A stretch of 64,000 bases of DNA from the NCBI RefSeq assembly GCF_036924745.1, contig NZ_JAZHSD010000001.1, forward strand, positions 2,170,001 to 2,234,000, given 5' to 3'. Positions within the stretch are counted from its first letter, which is position 1. Each line of letters starts with the position of its first letter. Positions 44,089 through 52,728 of the stretch are shown one piece after another. Below the pieces are notes generated by a model that was not told the DNA's origin, made no database searches, and was given only the letters and a program-made list of their open reading frames with translations. Both the position numbers and the translations under genes were made by a program. The DNA comes from Bradyrhizobium sp. AZCC 1693 (lineage in GTDB: Bacteria > Pseudomonadota > Alphaproteobacteria > Rhizobiales > Xanthobacteraceae).

Positions 44089-45163
44089 TTAGTCGAACTG
44101 CGAACGCTTGTAGTAGCCGCTGTCGATCAGCACCTTCTCCCAGTTGCTCTTGTCGACGACGACGGGCTTCAGGAGATAGGAAGGTACCACCTTGACGCCG
44201 TTATTGTAGGTCTTGGTGTCGTTGACGGTCACTTCCTTGCCGCTGAGGGCTGCGTCGACCATGTCGGCAGTGACGCGGGCGAGATCGCGGGTATCCTTGA
44301 AGATGGTCGAATACTGTTCGCCGCGCTGCATCGACTTGATCGACGGCACTTCGGCATCCTGCCCGCTGACAACAGGCATCGCCATGTTGCCGCTGCCATA
44401 GCCGACCCCCTTCAACGACGAGAGAATGCCGATGGAGAGCCCGTCATAGGGAGACAGCACCGCATCGACCCGCTTGCGGCCGTAGAACGCGCTCAGCAGG
44501 TTACTCCATGCGTGCCTGGGCGGTGGCGCCGTCCCAGCGCAGGGTCGAGACCTTGTCCATGCCTTTCTGGCCGCTGCCGATCACCAGCTTGCCGTTGTCG
44601 ATATAGGGCTGCAGCACCGACATCGAACCATTGTAGAAGAAGTAGGCGTTGTTATCGTCCGGCGAGCCACCGAACAATTCGACATTGAAGGGCCCCTTGC
44701 CTTCCTTCAGCCCGAGCCCCTGCTCGATCGACTGCGCCTGCAGCACGCCGACCTGGAAATTGTCGAACGTGGCGTAGTAGTCGACATTGGGCGTGTCGCG
44801 GATCAACCGATCATAGGCGATGACCGTGATCCCCTTGGCCTTGGCCTGCTTCAGCACGTCCGACAGCGTGGTGCCGTCGATCGCCGCGATCACCAGCACC
44901 TTGGCGCCCTTGGTCACCATGTTCTCGACCTGCGAGAGCTGGTTCGGAATGTCGTCCTCGGCATATTGCAGGTCAGTGCCGTAGCCGCGCTCCTTCAGGA
45001 TTTTTACAATATTGTTGCCATCGTCGATCCAGCGCGCCGACGATTTGGTCGGCATCGCGATGCCGACGGTTCCCTTGCCCTGGGCGAACGCGCCGGTCAC
45101 CGCCGTCGCGGCCATGGTTGCTGCCAGCGCAAGGACGGACAATGTGGTCTTCAGACTAGTCAT
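44089..45163 (-). pseudogene. chvE: chvE-like sugar-binding protein gene with frameshift
   Basis: The N-terminal 220 residues (signal peptide ending TGAFAQ, then [40 protein letters not shown]) stop at a TAA at 44503-44501 after [11 protein letters not shown]. The rest ([12 protein letters not shown]..., then [15 protein letters not shown]..., ending YYKRSQFD) continues in the next frame down to 44089. One surplus base in the GAGT at 44506-44503 explains it; removing it gives 357 residues, the usual ChvE length. ChvE-type proteins bind galactose, arabinose or other aldoses. It is either a recent lesion or a sequencing error. Confidence 0.88.
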
Positions 45164-45277
45164 GTTTCACTCCCTTTGATCATCGAGGATCTATGGTTCC
45201 GGATCGTCAGACCGCTGAATGCGGCTCTTGAAACTCAGTCGTTTCTCGCACGTTTGTGCGCGCCTCGTGTTCCTCCA

Positions 45278-46236
45278 TCAAGCCGTTGCAAGTTTTACGT
45301 CTGGTTCAGGGCGGCCAGGCGCGGCGACATCGAGCACGAAGGTGCGGCCATGGCCGGGATCGGCGCGTTTCGCTTCCTCGGCCATTCCCTGCCAGGCCGA
45401 GGTAACGAGCAGCCGTGAGAAATCCCGCCCGACAAAGGCAGGGCAGCTCGACTGCCGGGCCGGCACACGCAGGCTGCGCAGATGCTCGCCTTGCGGACTG
45501 TAGACATCAATGCAGCCGCCACCCCAGCGCGCGTTCCAGATCAGCCCGTCGGCATCGACCACCGCGCCGTCGATGCCGCCACCGCCCCGGCGGGTGACCA
45601 GCGCGGCGGGCTCGCCGCGCGGCAGGCCGGTCGCCGCATCGAGGTCGACGCGGAACAGGATGTTCTTACCCGTGTCGGCGAAATAGCCGACAGTCCCGTC
45701 CGGCGAGAAACAGATCGCGTTCGGGATCGTGATGTGGTCGTAGAGGCGCGACAGCTCACCGCGATGCAGCGCATAGATGGCGCCCAGCCCCCGCTCGGCG
45801 CGGCGGCCCATGGTGCCGATCCAGAACGTGCCGGACGGATGAACCCGGGCATCGTTCGAACGCGTTGCGGCATTGTCGGCTTCCAGCGGACAGTACAGCG
45901 TCATCCGCCTATCGGCCGCATCGCGGATATAGAGGCCGTCATCGGCAACGAGGAGGTGGCGAAGCGCGTCGATCCGCCCAAGCGCGCTGCCCATCACGCC
46001 GAGGGAATGGATGGTGATCCGGCCGGTATCAAGCCGCGCCTCGAACAGCCGCCGTTCGACGAATGGATGGTGATCCGGCCGGTATCAAGCCGCGCCTCGA
46101 ACAGCCGCCGTTCGACGATGTCGAACCACCAGGCCGTATCTGTGACGGCGTCGTAGGTCGGCCCCTCGCCAAGATGGCACTGCTCGTCGCAGAGAACGCT
46201 CGTCGGTACCTCTTCCATTGTATGATCGCCGATCAT
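45278..46236 (-). pseudogene. SMP-30/gluconolactonase-family gene disrupted by tandem duplication
   Basis: The start (MIGDHTMEEVPTSVLCDEQCHLGEGPTYDAVTDTAWWFDI...) follows GGAGGGAGCGGGCA and overlaps the galM stop. After about 57 residues, frame is lost because a 56-bp segment (46005-46060 and 46061-46116) is exactly doubled. The remaining 240 codons (ARVHPSGTFWIGTM, SFSPDG-like NAICFSPDGTVGYFADTG, GGIDGAVVDADGLIWNARWGGG) are intact in another frame to 45278. Removing one copy restores a 300-residue protein. SMP-30 lactonases open aldonolactones made by the adjacent dehydrogenase. Confidence 0.92.
46005..46116. repeat. Exact 56-bp tandem duplication
   Basis: The 56 bases at 46005-46060 recur unchanged at 46061-46116, directly adjoining. 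56 is not a multiple of three, so the SMP-30 frame shifts by two. Identity of both copies points to a very recent event or an assembly artefact. Confidence 0.97.
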
Positions 46237-47372
46237 TGCCCGCTCCCTCCAGGCAACTCTACCTCGAATTGTGTCCCGATTGCGCCCTGGATCGCATGCG
46301 TGAAGCGGTACAGCGTGGTGTGGCGATAGACTTCGCCCGGCGAAAGCCGCGCGGTCGGAAAGTCGGGCCGATTGGGTGTATTGGGCCAAGCGTGCGGCTC
46401 GAGGCACATGGCATCGGACTGCCGATAGAGGCGACCGCCCTTTCCGGCGGTAGAGCCGTCGAGAAAGTTTCCGGAATAGACCTGCAGGCCAGGCTGATTG
46501 GTGAACAGCTCGAGCACGCGGCCGGATGCAGGCTCAGCGAGCCGCGCGGCGAAACGAGGCGCGCCGCTGGCCGGGTCGAGACAGAAATTGTGATCATAGC
46601 CGCGGCCCGCGCGCAGTTGCGGATGGTCGTTACGTATCCGCGCGCCGATCTCGACGCCTGCCCGGAAGTCGAACGGCGTATCCGTTACCGCACTGGGCGG
46701 CTGCGGCAGCGGGATCGCGCCGGCATCGATGGCGATAAAATGATCGGCGGCCACGGTAAGGTGATGATCGAGAATACTCCGGCCCGACCGCGCACCGGCC
46801 AGATTGAAAAAGCTGTGATTGGTCAGATTGACCACGGTGGGGCGATCGGTCCGCGCCGTCATGTCGAGCACTAGTTCCATCGGCCCGGCAAGCCGCCAGG
46901 TCACCTCCACCTCCAGCGTGCCGGGATAACCTTCCTCGCCATCGGCGCTGGTGTACGCAAGCGTCACGGCCGGATGAGCGCCATCCTCGATCGCGACAAT
47001 GCGCCAGTTGCGGCGATCGAAGCCCTCCGGCCCGCCATGCAACGCATTGGCGCCGTTATTTGCCACGAGTTGCACGTCAGTGCCGTCGAGCCTGAAGCGC
47101 GCGCCGGCGATGCGGTTGGCGTAACGCCCGACGGTTGCGCCGAAAAACTGGCGGCGGGCGAGATATCCCTCGAACGCGTCATGGCCGAGCACGATGTCGT
47201 CGCGACGTCCGGCAACATCGGGCACCAGCATTGCCTGCAGCGACGCGCCATAGGTCATGATGCGCGCTTCCAGTCCATCGGCGGCGTGCAGCGTAACGCG
47301 TTCGACTTCGGTGCCGTCGGGCAGCAGCCCGAAGGTGGAACACGCGACACGAGGAATGGAAGACACGTGCAT
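46233..47372 (-). CDS. galM: Aldose 1-epimerase (mutarotase)
   Basis: 379 residues. Motifs are GASLQAMLVPD, GRYANRIAGARFRLDG, NNGANALHGGPEGFDRRNW (catalytic His region), NLTNHSFFNLAG and the Glu-bearing CLEPHAWPNTPNRPDFP. It interconverts alpha and beta anomers of galactose or arabinose in the cytoplasm ahead of the dehydrogenase. Its first 118 bp overlap the end of the dehydrogenase frame, while the SMP-30 gene overlaps its stop. Confidence 0.92.
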   Translation of the reverse strand: MHVSSIPRVACSTFGLLPDGTEVERVTLHAADGLEARIMTYGASLQAMLVPDVAGRRDDIVLGHDAFEGYLARRQFFGATVGRYANRIAGARFRLDGTDVQLVANNGANALHGGPEGFDRRNWRIVAIEDGAHPAVTLAYTSADGEEGYPGTLEVEVTWRLAGPMELVLDMTARTDRPTVVNLTNHSFFNLAGARSGRSILDHHLTVAADHFIAIDAGAIPLPQPPSAVTDTPFDFRAGVEIGARIRNDHPQLRAGRGYDHNFCLDPASGAPRFAARLAEPASGRVLELFTNQPGLQVYSGNFLDGSTAGKGGRLYRQSDAMCLEPHAWPNTPNRPDFPTARLSPGEVYRHTTLYRFTHAIQGAIGTQFEVELPGGSGQ

Positions 47373-48301
47373 GTCGCGTCCTCGAAGGGCTCTACCGTGC
47401 GGCGGCGTCCCAGCAGGAACGCGTCGGCAACGAGCTGGAGCGGCGCGAGATCGACGTCGGTCTCCCCGGTTGCGCAGAGCTCGCGGAAGCGGCGATAGAG
47501 CCCGGCATATTCGGCGTCCGGGGCATCGACGAGTTGCTTGCCCCCTGCCCGCAACCTCGCCCCGCCCATGGAAAGCGTGACCGGGCCGCCGTCGGTGTCG
47601 AGATCAATGTCCCAGCTCTGCGGGCCGGTCTGGAGGAAGTCGAATTCGGCCGTGATCTTCAGCCCCTGCGCATCGCTGAGCGCGAGGGTTGCAGCGATCG
47701 GCGCGTCGCGATTGGCGGGGAATGCGAGATCGGCCGACGTCACGAACAATGACTGCGGCAAGATCCACGTCAGGATCGAAAGCGCGTTGATGCCGGGGTC
47801 GAACACGCCGAGCCCGCCTGCCTCGAAGATCCAGGCCTGCCCCGGATGCCAGACCCGCACGTCTTCCTTCCAGGTAATTTTCACAGCCGTGACCTTTCGG
47901 CCGGCCAGCAATTGCCGCGCCGGCTCGACCGCCGGTGCGTACCGCGAGTGCCAGGTGGCGAACAGCGTGCGTTGCGCTGCCCTCGCGGCGGTCACGAGCG
48001 GAGTGATTTCAGCGACCGTCGCGCCGGGCGGTTTTTCCAGCATCACATGCTTGCCGGCGGCAAGCGCCATTGCCGCCTGCGCGTGGCGAACCTGCGGCGG
48101 GGTGCATAGCGCCACCGCGTCGATCGGCGGACCGTCGCGCAACAGTTCATCGAGCGTCGCCGCATGCGGCACGCCGGGAAGCGAGGCATTGCGGCTGGCG
48201 ACGGCAACCAGCTCCACGCCGTCAGTCGCAGCGATCGCCGGCACATGCTGGTCGCGTGCGATCTTGCCGAAGCCGACGATAGCGACGCGAAGCGGGCTCA
48301 T
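47255..48301 (-). CDS. Gfo/Idh/MocA aldose 1-dehydrogenase (galactose/arabinose type), C-terminally extended
   Basis: 348 residues. Rossmann motif is VAIVGFGKIARDQH; the EKPPG motif (VMLEKPPGAT), ATWHSRYAPAVEP, WKEDVRVWHPGQAWIFE and GGLGVFDPGINALSILTWILP closely match the L-arabinose/D-galactose 1-dehydrogenase of Azospirillum (about 309 residues, recalled). Homologous sequence ends near RRRTVEPFED, about 308, but the frame runs 40 more residues to 47255 inside galM. The tail is Cys/Pro-rich and non-homologous in look. Loss of the normal stop is suspected. It oxidises the sugar to its lactone with NAD(P). Confidence 0.85.
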   Translation of the reverse strand: MSPLRVAIVGFGKIARDQHVPAIAATDGVELVAVASRNASLPGVPHAATLDELLRDGPPIDAVALCTPPQVRHAQAAMALAAGKHVMLEKPPGATVAEITPLVTAARAAQRTLFATWHSRYAPAVEPARQLLAGRKVTAVKITWKEDVRVWHPGQAWIFEAGGLGVFDPGINALSILTWILPQSLFVTSADLAFPANRDAPIAATLALSDAQGLKITAEFDFLQTGPQSWDIDLDTDGGPVTLSMGGARLRAGGKQLVDAPDAEYAGLYRRFRELCATGETDVDLAPLQLVADAFLLGRRRTVEPFEDATCTCLPFLVSRVPPSGCCPTAPKSNALRCTPPMDWKRAS

Positions 48302-49077
48302 GATTGCTCTCCAGGCTCGACTGCCGCAGGGGTCGCAGATGCGGCACCGGACGATGCCGGAGCCCCCTCATGACGACGCAATCCATTGTGGATCACCTCG
48401 GCCATGGCGGCGGTCGCCGCCTCAGCATCGCCGCTCTCGATCGCATCGACAATGCGCTGATGCCACAGCAGCACTGTCTCGCGGTCCTGCGTCTCGACCG
48501 GCGCGCTGAGCAGGAACGAGGCGCGTAACGCCGCCTCGATAACGTTGCCGATCGAGCGCATGAACAAATTGCCGGAGGCGTTGGCGACGGCCAGGTGCAG
48601 GGCAAGATCGCCGTCGGCAAAACCAACGGAGTCGGAGGCCTCCGCCCGCATTCGCGCGATGCTCCGGTGCAACTCGGCGATGTCGGCCTCCGAGCGCCGG
48701 CCAGCGGCGAGCGCAGCCGCGCGCGGTTCGACGGCGAGGCGAATCTCGGCGAGATCGTTGAGAAAGCGCCGGTCGATGCCGGCGTCGAGATGCCAGGCCA
48801 GCACATCGGCATCGAACATGTTCCAGGCGCCGCGCTCGCGCACCACGGTGCCAACCCGCGCCTTGGTGGTGAGCAACCCCTTCGCAACCAGGGTCTTGAC
48901 GCTCTCGCGCAACACCGGCCGCGATACGCCGAACATCGCCGTGAGTTCGGCATCGCCCGGCAGACGGCCGCCTTCGGCGTAACGGCCGGCGATGATGTCG
49001 ACGCCGATGCTGCGGGCAACCTCGGCGTGGTTGGAATGCGCGCGCCGCGTCGGGATGACGACAAGCCGGGACGTCAT
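48298..49077 (-). CDS. FadR-type GntR transcriptional regulator
   Basis: 259 residues. The GntR helix-turn-helix lies about 20-85 (HAEVARSIGVDIIAGRYAEGGRLPGDAELTAMFGVSRPVLRESVKTL). An FCD effector domain follows (EIRLAVEPRAAALAAGRR, FADGDLALHLAVANASGNLFMRSI). It overlaps the permease stop and dehydrogenase start by 4 bp each, so it is transcribed within the sugar unit it probably represses. The palindrome at 53818-53836 between ytfQ-like and garD genes is a candidate target. Confidence 0.9.
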   Translation of the reverse strand: MTSRLVVIPTRRAHSNHAEVARSIGVDIIAGRYAEGGRLPGDAELTAMFGVSRPVLRESVKTLVAKGLLTTKARVGTVVRERGAWNMFDADVLAWHLDAGIDRRFLNDLAEIRLAVEPRAAALAAGRRSEADIAELHRSIARMRAEASDSVGFADGDLALHLAVANASGNLFMRSIGNVIEAALRASFLLSAPVETQDRETVLLWHQRIVDAIESGDAEAATAAMAEVIHNGLRRHEGAPASSGAASATPAAVEPGEQS

Positions 49078-50057
49078 GATTTCTGGACTCCTGCCTTACG
49101 GGGGCCGGCGCGGCGGGCGATGCCCAGCATGGCCTGCTGCAGGGCGATGAACGCGAAAAGCAGGATACCGGTCACGATCTTGGTCCACCAGCTCGACAAG
49201 GTTCCATCGAAATTGATGTAGGTCTGGATCAGGCCCTGAATCAACACGCCGAGCAACGTGCCGACCACCGATCCCTGCCCGCCGGTCAGCAAGGTGCCGC
49301 CGATCACCACAGCCGCAATGGAATCGAGTTCGACGCCGACGGCCGACAGCGAGTAGCCCGCCGCGGTGTAGAAGGAGAACACAATGCCGGCGAGCCCGGC
49401 AAGGACGCTCGACAGCATATAGATGCGCACCGTCATCGATCCGACCGGAATGCCCATCAGGGCCGTGGTCGCGCGGCTGCCGCCGAGCGCATAGACGTTG
49501 GCCCCGAAACGGGTGAAATGCAGCAGCACGGCCCCCGCCGCGACCACCGCCAGCATGATGAGGGCGATTGCCGTCAGCCGGCCTCCCCCGGGTAGCCGGA
49601 GCGCGAAATCCGACACGGTCGAATAGAGCGGCGCTGATATCGGCGTTGATTCCGTCGACATCAGGAAGCTGGCGCCGCGGGCGAGGAACATGCCCGCCAG
49701 CGTGACGATGAAGGGCGGCATGTCGAAGAAATGGATGACGGCGCCCATGGCCGCGCCGAAGGCGGCGCACAGCAGCAGGATCGCGGCGAAGGCAACGAGC
49801 GGCGGCACACCAAGACGCTCGATCGCCAGCGCGACGAATACGGTGGTGAAGCCGATCACCGAGCCGACCGACAGGTCGATGCCCCCGGAAATGATCACGA
49901 AGGTCATGCCGGTGGCGACGATGCCGAGAAAGGCGTTGTCGGTCAGCAAATTGGCGGCCACCCGGGTGGAAGCGAAATTGGGAAATTGCACCGTGCAGAG
50001 TGCAAATCCGACGACGAAAACAATGGCCGTGATCGCGACCGGCGGCAGACCCCTCAT
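49074..50057 (-). CDS. yjfF: Sugar ABC permease YjfF-like
   Basis: 327 residues from the ATG at 50057 (4-bp overlap with the upstream permease gene). Helices and motifs are GIVATGMTFVIISGGIDLSVGSVIGFT, MPPFIVTLAGMFLARGASFL, NVYALGGSRATTALMGI and ELDSIAAVVIGGTLLTGGQGSVVG. It resembles YjfF, one of two unequal permeases of the E. coli galactofuranose importer YtfQRT-YjfF. Confidence 0.86.
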   Translation of the reverse strand: MRGLPPVAITAIVFVVGFALCTVQFPNFASTRVAANLLTDNAFLGIVATGMTFVIISGGIDLSVGSVIGFTTVFVALAIERLGVPPLVAFAAILLLCAAFGAAMGAVIHFFDMPPFIVTLAGMFLARGASFLMSTESTPISAPLYSTVSDFALRLPGGGRLTAIALIMLAVVAAGAVLLHFTRFGANVYALGGSRATTALMGIPVGSMTVRIYMLSSVLAGLAGIVFSFYTAAGYSLSAVGVELDSIAAVVIGGTLLTGGQGSVVGTLLGVLIQGLIQTYINFDGTLSSWWTKIVTGILLFAFIALQQAMLGIARRAGPRKAGVQKS

Positions 50058-51052
50058 TGGCGGGCCCTCCCCAGCGCGGCCCCGGCATTGGCAAAGCGCG
50101 GCGACTGCAGCAGCAGGACGACCAGCACGACAGCCGCCTTCACCACGAGATTGAACTCCGGCGGATAGCCCGACAGCAGGATGCCGGTGTTCATGGCCTG
50201 GATGATCAGCGCGCCGACCATCGCCAGCACCAGGCTGAAACGCCCGCCGAACAGCGAGGTGCCGCCGATCACCACCGCCAGAATCGCGTCGAGCTCGAGC
50301 CAGAGCCCGGCATTGTTGGCGTCCGCGCCCATGATATCGGCGGCGGCAATCACGCCGGCGAGCGCCGCGCACAGGCCGCACCAGACATAGACCGCGAGGA
50401 TCATGCCGCGCGTCCCGATCCCGGCCAGTTCACTCGCCCTTGCATTGCCGCCGGTCGCCTCGATCAACAGGCCGAGCGCGGAGCCACGGACCACCGCACC
50501 GGTGACGATCAACATGCCGAGCACGACCACGACCGGCGCCGGCACGCCGAGCAGCGCGCCGTTGCCGAGCCAGACCAGGTCAGGCGCGGTGAAGGTGACG
50601 ATGCGGCCCTCGGTAATGAGCTGCACAACGCCCCGGCCCGCCACCATCAGGATCAAGGTGGCGACGATCGGCTGGATACCGAGTACCGCAACAAGAAAGC
50701 CGTTCCACAGCCCGCATAGCAATCCAGCGCCGAGGGCTGCGGCGAGCGCCAGCGGCAGGCCGTGGGCATCGGCAAGGCTCGCGGCAATGGCGCCTGATAT
50801 CGCCATGACCGCGCCTACCGACAGGTCGATACCCCGCGTGGCGATGACCAGCACCATTCCCAAAGCAAGCAGCGCGACCGGTGCGCCGCGATTCAGGACG
50901 TCGATCAGGCTGCCGAACAGTCGGCCGTCCTGCATCCGCAGATCGAAGAATTGCGGCGAGACGGCGCGGTCGACCGCGAGGATCACCAGCAAGGCGATGA
51001 TCTGGGCAACGCCACGGCTTTGCAGCAGTCTTTGCAGCAGGCTTGGCATCAT
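50054..51052 (-). CDS. ytfT: Sugar ABC permease YtfT-like
   Basis: 332 residues; ALGMVLVIATRGIDLSVGAVMAISGAIAASL, GIQPIVATLILMVAGRGVVQLITEGRIVTF and ATGGNARASELAGIGTRGM match YtfT. It overlaps the ATPase stop by 4 bp and pairs with YjfF-like protein to form the channel. Substrate is probably a furanose form of galactose or a related sugar, judged from its family and the galM/galactose genes nearby. Confidence 0.87.
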   Translation of the reverse strand: MMPSLLQRLLQSRGVAQIIALLVILAVDRAVSPQFFDLRMQDGRLFGSLIDVLNRGAPVALLALGMVLVIATRGIDLSVGAVMAISGAIAASLADAHGLPLALAAALGAGLLCGLWNGFLVAVLGIQPIVATLILMVAGRGVVQLITEGRIVTFTAPDLVWLGNGALLGVPAPVVVVLGMLIVTGAVVRGSALGLLIEATGGNARASELAGIGTRGMILAVYVWCGLCAALAGVIAAADIMGADANNAGLWLELDAILAVVIGGTSLFGGRFSLVLAMVGALIIQAMNTGILLSGYPPEFNLVVKAAVVLVVLLLQSPRFANAGAALGRARQ

Positions 51053-52593
51053 GATGGCCCGGCTTCCGCACCGGCGGTGCTTGCTGCGGCAATTGCCGCA
51101 AGAATATTGGAGACGTCGATGGCCTCCCCTTCCAGCTCATCGATGTGGCTGCGATCGCGCAGCACGATTACCCGGTCGGAATAGGTCACGATCTCGTCGA
51201 GCTCGGAAGAAATCACCAGCAGCGCCAGGCCGTCGTCGCACAATTCGCGGATCAGGCGGATGATCTCGGCGTGGGCGCCGACATCGATGCCACGGGTCGG
51301 TTCGTCGAGCACCAGAACGCGCGGCGCGGTGGCGAGCCAGCGGGCGAGCAGCACCTTCTGCTGGTTGCCGCCGGACAATAGGCCGATCGGGCGCTCCGGC
51401 TCCGGCGGGCGGATGTCGAGCAGCCTGATGAAACGCACGGCGATCTCTTCCTGCTCGGCGCGCGACAGCGGTTTTGCGAGGCCGCGCTTGGCCTGCAGCG
51501 CCAGCACGATGTTTTCGCGCACGGTGAGATCGGCAATGATGCCCTCGGTCTTGCGCTCTTCCGAGCAATAGCCGAAGCCATGCGCGACCGCATCGCGCGG
51601 CGATTGCAGCCGGACCGGCGTGCCTTCAACCGTGGCGCTGCCGCTGTCGGCGCGCTCGGCGCCAAACACCAGCCGCGCGGTTTCGGTGCGCCCCGACCCG
51701 AGCAGGCCGGCGAGGCCAACCACCTCGCCGCGGCGAAGCGCGAGATCGAACGGCGCGACATAGCCGGCCTTGCCGTAATTTTCGAAATGCGCGCAGATCT
51801 CCCCCACCTCCCGCACCTGCGCCGCCGCGCGCTCACTCGTCGTCTCGGCGAGTTCGCGCCCGAGCATCATGCGGATCAACTCGATCCGCGGCAGTTCGGC
51901 GGTCGTCCGCTCGCCGATCAGCCGGCCATTGCGCAAAACCGTGATGCGGTCGCAGATCTCATAGACCTGATCGAGAAAATGCGTGACGAAGACAACGCCG
52001 ATACCGCGCAACGCGAGCTTGCGCATCACCGCGAAAAGAATCTCGACCTCATGGCGATCGAGGCTAGCGGTCGGCTCGTCGAGGATCAGCACCCGCGCCG
52101 ACTGGTCGACGGCGCGCGCGATCGCGGCGATGTGCTGAACCGCGACCGAATAGTTTCCGAGCGACTCGGCGACATCGATATGCAGGTCGAACTCCGCAAG
52201 CAGTTCGGTGGCGCAGCGGCGCATCTCGGCCTCGCGCACCAGACCGAACCGCGTCGGCTGCCTGCCGAGAAAGAGGTTTTGCGCCACCGACAGGTTCTGG
52301 AGCAGATTGACCTCCTGATAGACCGTCGCAATTCCCGCATCGACCGCTGCCTTGGCCGAGCGCGGCGCGACCTCGGCGCCACCGAGCCTGACGATGCCGG
52401 CGTCGCGCGGGAAGACGCCGGTCACCGCCTTGATCAGGGTGGACTTGCCTGCGCCGTTCTCGCCGAGCAGCGCGTGAATTTCGCCGGCCCGCAAGGTGAA
52501 ATCCACCTCCTGCAGGGCGCGCAGCGTGCCGAAGCTTTTGCTCAGGCCGCGCACCTCCAGCAAAGCTGAACCAGGGTCGGAACTTGCATTCAT
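51049..52593 (-). CDS. ytfR: Sugar ABC ATPase YtfR-like (double ABC domain)
   Basis: 514 residues from the ATG at 52593. First domain: GENGAGKSTLIKAVTGVFPRD, VYQEVNLLQNLSVAQNLFLG (typical of YtfR), VLILDEPTASLDRHE. Second: GLLGSGRTETARLVFG (degenerate Walker A), LSGGNQQKVLLARWL, VLVLDEPTRGIDVG. It drives the YtfT/YjfF importer. The longer frame upstream has no domain content. Confidence 0.9.
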   Translation of the reverse strand: MNASSDPGSALLEVRGLSKSFGTLRALQEVDFTLRAGEIHALLGENGAGKSTLIKAVTGVFPRDAGIVRLGGAEVAPRSAKAAVDAGIATVYQEVNLLQNLSVAQNLFLGRQPTRFGLVREAEMRRCATELLAEFDLHIDVAESLGNYSVAVQHIAAIARAVDQSARVLILDEPTASLDRHEVEILFAVMRKLALRGIGVVFVTHFLDQVYEICDRITVLRNGRLIGERTTAELPRIELIRMMLGRELAETTSERAAAQVREVGEICAHFENYGKAGYVAPFDLALRRGEVVGLAGLLGSGRTETARLVFGAERADSGSATVEGTPVRLQSPRDAVAHGFGYCSEERKTEGIIADLTVRENIVLALQAKRGLAKPLSRAEQEEIAVRFIRLLDIRPPEPERPIGLLSGGNQQKVLLARWLATAPRVLVLDEPTRGIDVGAHAEIIRLIRELCDDGLALLVISSELDEIVTYSDRVIVLRDRSHIDELEGEAIDVSNILAAIAAASTAGAEAGPS

Positions 52594-52679
52594 GCCGGCA
52601 TCACTCCTACCGACGTTCGCATCAAGCGCGAACGCCCGGCATGTTCGCCTCATGAGGCGGATTCGTCGAGAAGGCTTTT

Positions 52680-52714
52680 GCCGCCGGGCCGGGGCTGGCT
52701 TGAGACCCGGCGGC
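52680..52714 (-). terminator. Hairpin between ytfQ-like and ytfR-like genes
   Basis: GCCGCCGGG and CCCGGCGGC (9-bp perfect arms, 17-base loop), 14 bp after the binding-protein stop. No T-run follows on the minus strand. As for chvE, it probably stabilises the binding-protein message and only partly ends transcription. Confidence 0.45.
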
Positions 52715-52728
52715 GCAACGCCGGCCGA

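Noticed and set aside
44501..44510. Programmed frameshift in chvE
   Set aside because: No slippery run or stimulatory structure stands at the site, and ChvE homologues are not known to use recoding.
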